In this document: piece by piece, positions 1 to 6,592 of the stretch
Layout: the number at the start of each line of letters is the position of its first letter
Position numbering within the stretch: the first letter of the stretch is position 1
NCBI GenBank assembly: GCA_026392265.1
Contig: JAPLCL010000165.1
Coordinates: forward strand, 1 to 14,282
Direction: 5' to 3'
Source: Actinomycetota bacterium
GTDB taxonomy: Bacteria; Actinomycetota; Thermoleophilia; UBA2241
DNA length: 14,282 nt
The notes under the pieces: model-generated
What the model was told of the DNA's origin: nothing
Seen by the model: the letters and a program-made list of their open reading frames with translations, nothing else
The model's database searches: none
Position numbers and translations under genes: made by a program

Positions 1-803
1 GTGCCTTCCTTGACCATCTGCTGGAAGACCGTGATGGCGAGGAACTCGGCGTTGCCGACGATGAGCGTGCCCATCAGCGTCATCGGCGAGGTGAGGCCGG
101 CGTTGGGCACCACGGTCGTGTACACGGGCAGGCCGCGCTCGGTGAGGTACATCACCGCTTCTGTGGAGTCGACGTCCATGGTCAGCGGGCTGACCATCGG
201 GCAGTAGTGATGGTTGATGATCGGGCGCTCGCGATACGCGTCGGCGCCGCCGGCGATGAGCTCACCGAGCTGGATGACCTGACGCAGGTCGTGCATGTTC
301 GGAGTGTTGCTGCGCACCGGCTTGAGGCAGTTCTTGAGTGCCGGGTAGAAGCGGCTCAGGCTGAATTGGCCCTCGGGAGCATCGTCAGCGAGCGTGGAGA
401 TCGAGAAGATGTCGAAGCCCTTGAGCTCGTTGATGAGGTGGGCGATGTTGGCGATGTCGGTGGAGGTGGCGCGACGCTCCACACCGGTCGCGGGGTCGAC
501 CACGTTGGGCGCCGAGCTGCCGGTGACGACCACGGGGCCGCAGTCGGGGATCGTGCGGTCGTACTGCGGGTCGCGGCCGCGGAAGGTGAAGCTCGTCGGG
601 CAGACCTGGAGGTACCTGGCGACGACCGCGGGCGGGAACTTGACGAGCCCCACGGCGTCGACGCTGCAACCGTGGGCCTTGAAGACCTCGCGGGCGGGCG
701 CGTGGTGCGCCAGGATGCCGACGTTCTCGAGGACCCAGAGCGACGCTTCGTGGACCCGTTCGACCTGCTTTGCGGTGAGTAGCTCAGCGTGCTTCATGTG
801 CAT
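1..803 (-). CDS. MttB-family (trimethylamine methyltransferase-like) protein, C-terminus cut by window edge
   Basis: Reading leftward from ATG 803 the frame stays open to the window edge, giving about 267 residues. The protein begins MHMKHAELLTAKQ. Stretches such as HEASLWVLENVGI near the N-terminus and INHHYCPMVSPLTMD around residues 200-215 resemble the MttB superfamily. Members of that family transfer a methyl group from a quaternary or tertiary amine to a corrinoid protein. Classical MttB carries pyrrolysine near residue 330, but many members (for example glycine betaine methyltransferase MtgB) lack it. That position is outside the window, so the subtype and substrate cannot be told. A GAGAGG ribosome site lies 5 nt before ATG 803; a second ATG at 797 is possible. 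The gene follows the DeoR-family regulator by 21 nt and is probably cotranscribed with it. No corrinoid protein gene is visible, though one could lie beyond the edge. The family call rests on remembered similarity. Confidence 0.8.
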   Translation of the reverse strand, partial: MHMKHAELLTAKQVERVHEASLWVLENVGILAHHAPAREVFKAHGCSVDAVGLVKFPPAVVARYLQVCPTSFTFRGRDPQYDRTIPDCGPVVVTGSSAPNVVDPATGVERRATSTDIANIAHLINELKGFDIFSISTLADDAPEGQFSLSRFYPALKNCLKPVRSNTPNMHDLRQVIQLGELIAGGADAYRERPIINHHYCPMVSPLTMDVDSTEAVMYLTERGLPVYTTVVPNAGLTSPMTLMGTLIVGNAEFLAITVFQQMVKEG

Positions 804-824
804 CAGATCCTCTCAGTCGGATTC

Positions 825-1622
825 TCATACAGCGACCACGCGCAGCCCGCGGCGCAGCATCTCGTCGCGCACGTCGATATCGACGCCGTCGTCGACGACG
901 ACCGCCTGGACGTCGTCGAGTGTGCAGATGACGAAGTCGCCGACGACGCCGATCTTGCTGCGGTCGGCGAGGACGATCACCTCGCCGCGCGTCTGGCGGA
1001 TCATGGCGCGTTCGACGCCGGCGAGACCGACGCTGGCCGTGGTGATGCCCTCTTCGAGGCTGACACCGTCGGCGCCGAGGATGAACTTGGAGGCGTGGAA
1101 GGCGCTCAGCACCTCAAGCGACAGGGCGCCTTCGAGGGTGTTCGAGCGTGGCCGATACAGACCGCCGAGGAGGATGACGTCGAGCGCCTTCTCCTGGGCC
1201 GACGACACGGCTCCGAGGTTGTGCGTGACGATGCGCGCGTGAAGCTCGGGGTCGACGTGCGAGAGGACCTGCGTGGCCGTGGTGCCCGAACCCAGGAACA
1301 CGGTCTCGCCGGGCTTGATCATGGCGGCCGCCGCCTTGGCGATGCGCAGCTTCTCCGGGGCGTGCGCGCGCACGTTGGTGACGTAGCGCGGCTCTTCGGC
1401 GATGTGCTGCTTGAGGATGGCTCCGCCGTGGGTGCGAGAGAGCAGGCCTTCTTTCTCCAGGCGCTCGAGGTCGCGGCGGATGGTCATCTCGGAGACGCCG
1501 AGCAGCTCGCTCAGCGCGGAGACGCGGACGCTGCGGTGTTCGGCGAGTATCTCCAGGATGCGACCCTGCCGTTCGGCCGGGAACATCTCGCGGGTGTCTG
1601 GCGACGACATCGAGCTCCCCAT
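825..1622 (-). CDS. DeoR-family transcriptional regulator
   Basis: A 265-residue protein of normal DeoR-family length. The N-terminal winged helix-turn-helix covers about residues 18-70 (SELLGVSEMTIRRDLERLE). The C-terminal DeoRC sugar-phosphate sensor domain has GSGTT at 111-115, VTHN at 132-135, LGG at 152-154, GADG near 183-186 and DRSK at 220-223. Members usually repress a catabolic operon and release DNA on binding a phosphorylated metabolite. ATG 1622 has no clear ribosome site. An alternative ATG at 1610 is preceded at 4 nt by GGGGAG, so the true protein may be four residues shorter. It heads the unit that contains the MttB-like gene and probably controls it. A tandem repeat just downstream of its promoter (1639-1658) could be its own operator. 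The effector is unknown, and a sugar-phosphate regulator next to a methylamine-type enzyme is a notable pairing. Confidence 0.92.
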   Translation of the reverse strand: MGSSMSSPDTREMFPAERQGRILEILAEHRSVRVSALSELLGVSEMTIRRDLERLEKEGLLSRTHGGAILKQHIAEEPRYVTNVRAHAPEKLRIAKAAAAMIKPGETVFLGSGTTATQVLSHVDPELHARIVTHNLGAVSSAQEKALDVILLGGLYRPRSNTLEGALSLEVLSAFHASKFILGADGVSLEEGITTASVGLAGVERAMIRQTRGEVIVLADRSKIGVVGDFVICTLDDVQAVVVDDGVDIDVRDEMLRRGLRVVAV

Positions 1623-1638
1623 AGGCTGTGATGTGTTG

Positions 1639-1658
1639 TCAGAATCGCTCAGAATCGA
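1639..1658. repeat. 10-bp tandem direct repeat, candidate DeoR-family operator
   Basis: Two adjacent copies, TCAGAATCGC and TCAGAATCGA, differ only in the last base. They lie between the -10 box (1672-1677) and the start of the DeoR-family gene, at about +7 to +26 of the predicted transcript. One helical turn of spacing between copies suits a dimeric or tetrameric regulator. Binding here would block transcription, so autoregulation is a reasonable inference. No experimental or family-specific consensus was available to confirm it. Confidence 0.4.
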
Positions 1659-1671
1659 ACGCGGTCATGCA

Positions 1672-1700
1672 ATTCTCAGGCTGGAGCCCGTGAATGTCAA
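1672..1700 (-). promoter_or_regulatory. Promoter of the deoR-type/mttB-like unit
   Basis: On the minus strand a perfect TTGACA -35 box (1700-1695) is separated by 17 bp from GAGAAT (1677-1672), which matches 4 of 6 -10 consensus bases. Transcription would begin near 1665, giving a leader of roughly 40-55 nt before the regulator's start codon. Confidence 0.6.
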
Positions 1701-1768
1701 GTGTTCTGGCGTGTGCGAGTCTGTTTTTGCGTGGGAGAACAGTGCCGCCTGCTCCCAAGCACAAGAAA

Positions 1769-1794
1769 GGCGGCGGGCCCAGGGGCCCGCCGCC
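1769..1794 (-). terminator. Terminator after cydB
   Basis: A very GC-rich inverted repeat has 12-base arms GGCGGCGGGCCC (1769-1780) and GGGCCCGCCGCC (1783-1794); the innermost pairs must open to make the loop. On the minus strand it is followed by TTTCTTGTG, a partial U-tract. It lies about 30 nt past the cydB stop and separates the cyd operon from the DeoR unit. Confidence 0.8.
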
Positions 1795-1823
1795 TTCTTC
1801 GCGTCGCACGTGGAGCGCTGGTC

Positions 1824-2840
1824 TCAGTACTCGCCGTGCGCCTTCTGCACCTTGCCTCTGAACGTCCGGTAGGCGAAGACCATGTAGCCGATCACGATCG
1901 GGAAGCCGATGATCGTGATGATCAGCATGGCGGTGAGCGTGGTGCTGCCGGAGGCCGAATTGCTCACCGTGAGGCTTGTCGCTTCAGGGGTGCCTCGCGC
2001 CGGCACCATGTCGGGATAGTTGCTGACGGCGAAGATGCCGCCCACGCCGATGATCGTCAGGGCGGTGCCGAGAAACGCCGTGCGATGGTCGCTCTTGAGC
2101 ATGCCCCAGCGAGCCCATACGACGGCCCCGAGTACGACGACCACGGACAGCCAGCCGTACCAGGCGCCGAAGACGTTGTCGCTGGCGCGCGAGGCTTCGA
2201 ACAGGGTCGCCACAGTGGCCAGGACGAAGAGCAGTACGCACACGATCTGCGAGATGCCACGCACCTTGATGGCTCGACCCTGGACCGGATCATCCGTCTT
2301 GAGGGCGAGCCACGCAGCGCCGTGCGTGACCAGCGCGCACAGGCCGAGCAGCCCGATGAGCAGCGAGTACCAGTTCAGAAGCCCGAGGAACGTGCCGGTG
2401 TAGTTGCCGTCGGCGTCAAGCGGTACGCCGCGGATCACGTTGCCCACGGCCACACCGACGAGCAGCGCCGGCACAAGACTGCCGACGAAGAACGCCACAT
2501 CCCAGAGCTTGGCGAAGCCGGTGTCGCGCCCGCGGTATTCGAGGGACACGGCCCGCAGGATGAGCCCGAAGAGCACGAGCATGATCGCGAGATAGAACCC
2601 GCTGAAGGTAGAGGCGTAGACGGCCGGGAAGGCGGCGAAGAGCGCCCCGCCACCGGTCAGCAACCAGACCTCGTTGCCGTCCCACACGGGGCCGATGGCC
2701 GCGCGGATCTCTTGCTTTTCGCCGTCCGTGCGCCCGATGAACGGGTACAGCACACCGGCGCCGAGGTCGAAGCCGTCGAGGACGGCGTAGCCGGTCAGCA
2801 GGACACCGACGAGGACGAACCACAGCCACTGCAGAGTCAT
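1824..2840 (-). CDS. cydB: Cytochrome bd quinol oxidase subunit II
   Basis: A 338-residue integral membrane protein, typical for CydB. The N-terminus has the family motif LDGFDLGAG (residues 21-29) followed by GPVWDGNEVWLL (50-61). Hydrophobic segments then continue through the whole length, about eight or nine in total. CydB pairs with CydA in the terminal oxidase that passes electrons from quinol to oxygen with high affinity, conserving energy without pumping protons. The start at 2840 is supported by GGAGG seven nucleotides upstream, inside the end of cydA. The cydA stop and this start are 4 nt apart, which indicates translational coupling. A strong terminator follows. The assembly transporter genes cydC and cydD are not next to it here, although in many actinobacteria they are adjacent or fused. 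Confidence 0.96.
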   Translation of the reverse strand: MTLQWLWFVLVGVLLTGYAVLDGFDLGAGVLYPFIGRTDGEKQEIRAAIGPVWDGNEVWLLTGGGALFAAFPAVYASTFSGFYLAIMLVLFGLILRAVSLEYRGRDTGFAKLWDVAFFVGSLVPALLVGVAVGNVIRGVPLDADGNYTGTFLGLLNWYSLLIGLLGLCALVTHGAAWLALKTDDPVQGRAIKVRGISQIVCVLLFVLATVATLFEASRASDNVFGAWYGWLSVVVVLGAVVWARWGMLKSDHRTAFLGTALTIIGVGGIFAVSNYPDMVPARGTPEATSLTVSNSASGSTTLTAMLIITIIGFPIVIGYMVFAYRTFRGKVQKAHGEY

Positions 2841-2844
2841 CTCG

Positions 2845-4221
2845 TCACCTCCCCGCGCCGGACGGTGCCGTGGCCGCCGCCGCCTTTTCCGCGGTGAGCA
2901 TATCGACGACCTCTTCCGGCCCCTTGCGGATCGTGCCGAAGAAGATGCGTGCCCACCCGATGAACAGGACCAGATAGATCAGGCCGAAGATGCCGAAGGT
3001 GGTCGCGACCTCGCCGCTCGAGACGAGCGGGGAGACACCGTCGGAGGTGCGCAGCAGGCCCTGCACCACCCATGGCTGCCGCCCTACCTCCGCGGCGACC
3101 CAGCCGAGGAAGATGGCGATGATGGGTAGCGGCGAGCAGATGACCACCAACCACAGCACCCAGCGTGCCTTCTCGATGCGTTTCAGCGCGTAGGTGACGA
3201 CGGCGATCAGCATGACCAGGATGAAGAGGAACGAGAGCGCGATCATGAGGTGGTAAGACTGGAAGGTGATCTGCGCCGGCGGCCGGTCGGCCGCCGGGAC
3301 GCTCTTCAGGCCGGTCACGACATGATCCGGGCTGAACCCGAGCATCAGGCTGAGGCCGCTGGGGACGGAGAGGCCCGTGACGGTGGGCTCGCCCTCGTTG
3401 TTGGTGTGTACCCACCCAAAGAGATACAGCGGCGCCCGGTCCTCGGTCTCGTACACGTTCTCGAAGGCCGCCATCTTGATGGGCTGGTACTTGGCGACCT
3501 CGACGGCGCTCCAATGGCCGATGAGGGGCATCGCCGCCGAGAAGATCAGGCCGACCACGAGGCCGGTGAGCAGCGAGTGCTTAGCCTGGCGTACGTACCT
3601 GCCCTTGAGCAGGTACCAGGCCGAGATCGCCGCCACGACGAAGGCCCCGGCGATGATGCAGCCGGCGATCGTGTGCGTGTAGCGCTGGGCGATAGACGGG
3701 TTCAGGGCGGCTGCCCAGAAGCTGGTCAGCATGGCCTTGCCGTCCTCGATCCGGTAGCCCGCTGGGGTCTGCTGCCAGGAGTTCGCGATCAGGATCCAGA
3801 GGGCCGACAGCAGAGCGCCGATCATGACCATCCAGGTCGAGACGTAGTACAGGCGCTTGGAGACGCGCTCGCGCCCGAACAGCAGGACGCCGAGGAACAC
3901 GGACTCCATGAAGAAGGCGAAGAGCCCCTCCGCCGCCAACGGAGCGCCGAAGATGTTGCCGACAAAGCGCGAGTAGTCGGCCCAGTTGGTGCCGAAGGCG
4001 AACTCCATCGTGATGCCGGTGGCGACGCCGATGGCGAAGGTCGTGGTGAACAGCCTGATCCAGAACTTGGAAGCTGCCCTGTCGGCGGGGATGTCACTCT
4101 TGTAGTACCGGCGCTCCGCGGCGACGACCATGATCGAGAGGCCGATACTGATGGGAACGAAGATGAAGTGATAGCCGATGGTGAAGGCAAACTGTAGTCG
4201 AGACAGCATCAAGGCGTCCAT
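2845..4221 (-). CDS. cydA: Cytochrome bd quinol oxidase subunit I
   Basis: The 458-residue heme-bearing subunit. Expected ligands are visible: His18 in GYHFIF (heme b595), His183 in RYTHTIAG and Met326 in YHLMIAL (heme b558). Glu99 and Glu107 sit in the LAAEGLFAFFMESVFLG stretch. Lys249 and Glu254 in IKMAAFE correspond to quinol-site residues, and GRQPW lies at 380-384. The protein is shorter than E. coli CydA (about 520), which points to the short Q-loop type common in Gram-positive bacteria. I chose ATG 4221 (protein MDALMLSRLQ), which has AGGGAGG about 12 nt upstream. An upstream start at 4269 would add an unlikely Arg-rich extension. It heads the cydAB operon, with a good promoter at 4305-4334. 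The C-terminal tail after residue 440 is Ala-rich. Confidence 0.97.
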   Translation of the reverse strand: MDALMLSRLQFAFTIGYHFIFVPISIGLSIMVVAAERRYYKSDIPADRAASKFWIRLFTTTFAIGVATGITMEFAFGTNWADYSRFVGNIFGAPLAAEGLFAFFMESVFLGVLLFGRERVSKRLYYVSTWMVMIGALLSALWILIANSWQQTPAGYRIEDGKAMLTSFWAAALNPSIAQRYTHTIAGCIIAGAFVVAAISAWYLLKGRYVRQAKHSLLTGLVVGLIFSAAMPLIGHWSAVEVAKYQPIKMAAFENVYETEDRAPLYLFGWVHTNNEGEPTVTGLSVPSGLSLMLGFSPDHVVTGLKSVPAADRPPAQITFQSYHLMIALSFLFILVMLIAVVTYALKRIEKARWVLWLVVICSPLPIIAIFLGWVAAEVGRQPWVVQGLLRTSDGVSPLVSSGEVATTFGIFGLIYLVLFIGWARIFFGTIRKGPEEVVDMLTAEKAAAATAPSGAGR

Positions 4222-4304
4222 GCGTGTCCGCCACCTCCCTGGAGAGCGTGTTCCCCGCCCGCGTGCCAAAGCCCCGGCACGGCGCGAGCGGTCTGACGCT
4301 CCCT

Positions 4305-4334
4305 ATTTTCACTGTCGCCGTAGTGTCATGTCAA
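4305..4334 (-). promoter_or_regulatory. cydAB promoter
   Basis: On the minus strand TTGACA (4334-4329) and GAAAAT (4310-4305) are separated by 18 bp. The -10 matches 4 of 6 consensus positions and resembles the GAGAAT box of the neighbouring unit. Transcription would start near 4298, leaving about 75 nt of leader before cydA. Confidence 0.6.
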
Positions 4335-4337
4335 CAG

Positions 4338-4347
4338 GAACATGTTC
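4338..4347. promoter_or_regulatory. Perfect palindrome beside the cydA -35 box, possible regulator site
   Basis: GAACATGTTC is a perfect 10-bp palindrome ending 3 bp upstream of the cydA -35 hexamer, at about -40 to -49. This position suits an activator or a repressor. It does not match the Rex consensus often found in front of cyd genes, and the 2-bp spacer between GAAC and GTTC is too short for the LexA consensus. The binding protein is unknown. Confidence 0.3.
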
Positions 4348-4389
4348 GCCGCGTCACAAGCAGGCCGGCGGTGCGCTGAGTGGAAAGTA

Positions 4390-4406
4390 TTAAGCGCAGG
4401 TTAAGC
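4390..4406 (+). promoter_or_regulatory. TTAAGC direct repeat with 11-bp period, possible OmpR/PhoP-type box
   Basis: TTAAGC occurs at 4390 and again at 4401 with a 5-bp spacer. A weaker third unit (TTCAGG) lies at 4413. Eleven-base-pair phased direct repeats upstream of the -35 region are typical binding sites of OmpR/PhoB-family response regulators. The site lies about 40-57 bp before the predicted start of the small cysteine-rich gene transcript, an activator position. No such regulator is encoded in the window. Confidence 0.35.
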
Positions 4407-4431
4407 AGCCTGTTCAGGCCCGGGGAGCCTG

Positions 4432-4440
4432 TGCTACCAT
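4432..4440 (+). promoter_or_regulatory. Extended -10 promoter of the cysteine-rich gene
   Basis: TGC followed by TACCAT makes an extended -10 element. The -35 region is poor (TGTTCA at 18 bp), consistent with activator dependence through the repeats upstream. The predicted transcript starts near 4447, with about 45 nt of leader before the TTG start. Confidence 0.4.
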
Positions 4441-4493
4441 GCGCGAGGGCTGGCACCGTTCGCCGGCCGTTCTGCTGTAGGAGGCTGATACTT

Positions 4494-4844
4494 TTGTCCG
4501 AAGAACTGCTCGAATGTACAGAATGCTCGGCACAGTGCGAGAAGGTCGTCTATCCGGCGGCCTGTCTCAGCATGAACTGCCGTTTCCTCTATGCGTTCAA
4601 GGAAGACGGCGACACGTTTTTCGGGTGCATCGAGAAGGTGTTCCCGCACGAGATCGACCTCAGGATGTTCGAGGACATCGAGCGCGGCAAGGGCGGGTTC
4701 GGCGTGGTCAAGGTGGCCCGTACCCCGTTGCCGCAGTGCTCGGTGGCCGTGCAGAGCTGCTACGCCTCCGGCGAGGGCCCGCTCTGCCGTAACATGTACT
4801 TCCGGCGCCGCGACCGGCGCGAGGTGCAGACGGTAGAAGATTGA
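4494..4844 (+). CDS. Small nine-cysteine protein of unknown function
   Basis: A 116-residue soluble protein. The start is TTG 4494, preceded nine nucleotides upstream by a perfect AGGAGG; no ATG fits as well. Nine cysteines lie at residues 8, 11, 15, 24, 29, 45, 82, 89 and 98. The first three form C-x2-C-x3-C, followed by C-x4-C and SC-x8-C pairings. No signal peptide or membrane segment is seen. The C-terminal end is basic (YFRRRDRREVQ). The spacing suggests metal or Fe-S cluster binding, but I do not recognise a named domain. The gene stands alone between cydA (divergent) and ssrA and ends at tandem terminators. Codon use resembles its neighbours, so it looks like a real conserved gene and not a chance ORF. 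Confidence 0.85.
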   Translation: MSEELLECTECSAQCEKVVYPAACLSMNCRFLYAFKEDGDTFFGCIEKVFPHEIDLRMFEDIERGKGGFGVVKVARTPLPQCSVAVQSCYASGEGPLCRNMYFRRRDRREVQTVED

Positions 4845-4857
4845 CCGCCGCACCTTA

Positions 4858-4884
4858 GCCGGTCTGCAAAGAACCGGCGTTTGT
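4858..4884 (+). terminator. First terminator-like hairpin after the cysteine-rich gene
   Basis: GCCGGT (4858-4863) and ACCGGC (4873-4878) form a 6-bp stem with a 9-nt loop, followed by GTTTGT. It begins 14 nt after the stop codon. It is weaker than the hairpin that follows. Confidence 0.45.
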
Positions 4885-4885
4885 G

Positions 4886-4920
4886 GGCGAAACCGCGGCT
4901 CTGCCGCGGTTTCGCCGTTT
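4886..4920 (+). terminator. Main terminator between the cysteine-rich gene and ssrA
   Basis: A perfect 13-bp stem, GGCGAAACCGCGG (4886-4898) with CCGCGGTTTCGCC (4904-4916), has a CTCTG loop and is followed by GTTT. It isolates the upstream gene from ssrA. Its A/T-containing base allows the reverse orientation as well, but no gene approaches from that side. Confidence 0.75.
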
Positions 4921-4931
4921 CCGGGGGCTGG

Positions 4932-4937
4932 TATACT
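4932..4937 (+). promoter_or_regulatory. -10 box of ssrA
   Basis: TATACT is a near-consensus -10 element 29 nt before the mature tmRNA 5' end. It would start a precursor near 4944, with a short 5' leader of the kind normally removed by RNase P. No convincing -35 box is present; the sequence there is the right arm of the terminator. Confidence 0.55.
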
Positions 4938-4966
4938 CAAGAAGCGCAGCCGCCGAGGCTGCCCAT

Positions 4967-5325
4967 GGGGGCGAACAGGTCTCGACATGGGCTGTACCGA
5001 GGTGGGAGCAGCAGGCCGAGGTCCGGTGGCCTCGTTAAACTGCCGGAACCATATACTTGCCGAGAATAACACTCTCGCACTCGCCGCCTAACTAGTTAGG
5101 TGACGCATCGCGCCCGGCTCGCCCATGGCCGGGGCCCGCGGTGTCATCAAGTGGGCTGGGGTGCGGTCGCGCTGCTCCGAGCGAGCGCACCCGAGACTGA
5201 TCGGAGCTGGCAGACGGCACCCGGCCGACGCGGGGGCCGCGAGCGAGATCAATGCGCCGGCTAAGCCTGTAGAGACTCCGCCGAGGCGTCCGTGGACGCG
5301 GGTTCGATTCCCGCCGCCTCCACCA
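4967..5325 (+). ncRNA. ssrA: Transfer-messenger RNA (tmRNA)
   Basis: A one-piece tmRNA of 359 nt that rescues stalled ribosomes and tags their products for proteolysis. The 5' end GGGGGCG (4967-4973) pairs with CGCCUCC (5315-5321) to form the seven-pair acceptor stem, followed by A and an encoded CCA at 5323-5325. The conserved tRNA-like 5' element around CTCGACATGG (4982-4991) and the T-arm CGGGTTCGATTCCCG (5299-5313) are both present. The mRNA-like segment encodes AENNTLALAA followed by TAA (5059-5091). The GC-rich stretch after it (about 5100-5280) should hold the downstream pseudoknots, which I did not fold. The histidine kinase gene follows after 46 nt with no obvious terminator between them. 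Confidence 0.95.
5059..5091 (+). other. tmRNA proteolysis-tag reading frame (AENNTLALAA)
   Basis: Ten codons beginning at GCC (resume codon) and ending at TAA encode AENNTLALAA. The hydrophobic LALAA end is the typical ClpXP recognition end. The stop codon is embedded in a perfect 12-bp palindrome, CTAACTAGTTAG (5088-5099), which also holds stops in another frame. The bases just before the resume codon (ATACTT) are arranged like those before the E. coli resume codon. Exact choice of resume codon is inferred. Confidence 0.85.
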
Positions 5326-5359
5326 TTCCTCTCTTCGCCGCACGCCCGCAGCCGTGCAC

Positions 5360-5365
5360 TATACT
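5360..5365 (+). promoter_or_regulatory. -10 box of the histidine kinase operon
   Basis: TATACT ends 6 nt before GTG 5372, so transcription would start on or next to the G of the start codon. This predicts a leaderless message. No good -35 hexamer is visible 16-18 bp upstream. Confidence 0.5.
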
Positions 5366-5371
5366 GCGGTC

Positions 5372-6592
5372 GTGGACCCGCCGGCCGACATCCTCTCCGC
5401 CGCCGCGCCCGGCGCCTCCACGCCGCCGGCCCCGCGCTGGCCGCGTGCCCTGGACGCGCTCCCCGTGAGTATCGCCCTTGCGCTCGTGTTCATGGCGGCC
5501 GGCCTCGTCGAGCTCCTCACGCGTGGTCCGGTCGCCGCGGGCTACCAGGAGGACGGACCCCTGCTCATCACGCTGACGGTGGCGAGCGCGCTCTCACTGG
5601 CGCTGCTCTGGTGGTCGCCGCTCGCCGGCCTCTGCGTCTCGCTGGCCCTCCTGTGCGCGCAGTCGATCATCGGATACCAGTTCACGCAGGCGGCGCTTTG
5701 GGCCGTAGTCGTCGCCTCCTTCGCCACCGTGGCGTTCGACACGTGGAGGCGCGCCTTGGCGGCCGGGTTCCTCGCTGCTCCCGGTATGGTGGTGCTGGCA
5801 TGGACCTCGCCCGGCCTGTCGTGGCAGAGAGCTCTGGCCGCGTGGGCCTCCCTTTCGCTCGTCTGGGTGGTCGCGGTGGTCATCCGCGTCTACCGCGGCA
5901 GCATCGAGCGCGCCGAGCGCCGGGCGGCGCTCTTTGCCGCCGACCGCGAGGCGCGTGCCCGCGAGGCGGTCGCAGAAGAGCGGTCACGCCTGGCCCGCGA
6001 GCTGCACGACAGCGTCGGGCACGCGCTCAACGTTGTGGTGCTGCACGCGGGCGCAGCGCAGCGCGTCATCGCGACCAGACCCGAGCTGGCCCGCGAGGCG
6101 CTCGGCAGTATCGAGACTGCGGGCCGGCAGGCACTGGCCGACATCGAGCGTATGCTTGGTATCCTGCGTGCGCCCGACGACGGCGTGGGGCTCGACGCCG
6201 CCCCAGGCCTCGGCCAGCTGGAGAGACTCTGCGAGCAGGTCCGCGAGGCGGGACTGCCGGTGTCGCTGAGCGTGGCAGGTACGGCGCGCGCGTTGCCGGC
6301 CAGCCTCGATCTCACGGCCTTTCGCATCGTGCAGGAAGCGCTGACCAACACCCTGAAGCACGCCGGCAAGACGCAGGCCCAGGTGACCGTGTGCTATGCG
6401 CCCGGCGAGCTCGATATCGACGTGCTGGACGACGGCCGCGGCGTGGCGGCCGGTGTGACGGAGGGAGGCCGCGGCCTCCTCGGCATGCGCGAGCGCGTGC
6501 TCGCCTTCCGCGGCGAGCTGACCGCGGGGCCACGTGCGGAGGGCGGATTCGCCGTACACGCGCGGCTCCCACTCGGAACGGAGGAACGATGA
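5372..6592 (+). CDS. NarL-family sensor histidine kinase, six membrane segments
   Basis: A 406-residue membrane kinase. About six hydrophobic segments lie between residues 30 and 173 with only short loops, so the input signal is probably sensed in or near the membrane. A short linker leads to the HisKA_3 dimerisation domain, with the phospho-accepting His212 in ARELHDSVGH. The ATPase domain follows: N-box EALTNTLKHAG (322-332, Asn325), DDGRG (353-357) and GRGLLGMRER (366-375). I chose GTG 5372 because TATACT at 5360 places the transcript start there. GTG 5354 is in frame, but it would overlap the -10 box and lacks a ribosome site. The end overlaps the response regulator start by ATGA. The kinase is complete and has all catalytic boxes; its signal is unknown. 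Confidence 0.93.
   Translation: MDPPADILSAAAPGASTPPAPRWPRALDALPVSIALALVFMAAGLVELLTRGPVAAGYQEDGPLLITLTVASALSLALLWWSPLAGLCVSLALLCAQSIIGYQFTQAALWAVVVASFATVAFDTWRRALAAGFLAAPGMVVLAWTSPGLSWQRALAAWASLSLVWVVAVVIRVYRGSIERAERRAALFAADREARAREAVAEERSRLARELHDSVGHALNVVVLHAGAAQRVIATRPELAREALGSIETAGRQALADIERMLGILRAPDDGVGLDAAPGLGQLERLCEQVREAGLPVSLSVAGTARALPASLDLTAFRIVQEALTNTLKHAGKTQAQVTVCYAPGELDIDVLDDGRGVAAGVTEGGRGLLGMRERVLAFRGELTAGPRAEGGFAVHARLPLGTEER

Noticed and set aside
207..1631. Plus-strand frames opposite the MttB-like and DeoR-family genes
   Set aside because: Low-complexity Val/Asp/Glu translations; the minus strand encodes recognisable proteins with promoter and ribosome sites.
1701..2897. A 398-codon plus-strand frame opposite cydB
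   Set aside because: Shadow of cydB; composition is Asp/Glu/His/Gln rich without hydrophobic core, and cydB has family motifs.
4338..4347. LexA/SOS box
   Set aside because: Gram-positive LexA needs GAAC-N4-GTTC; here the spacer is 2 bp, and no damage-response gene is adjacent.
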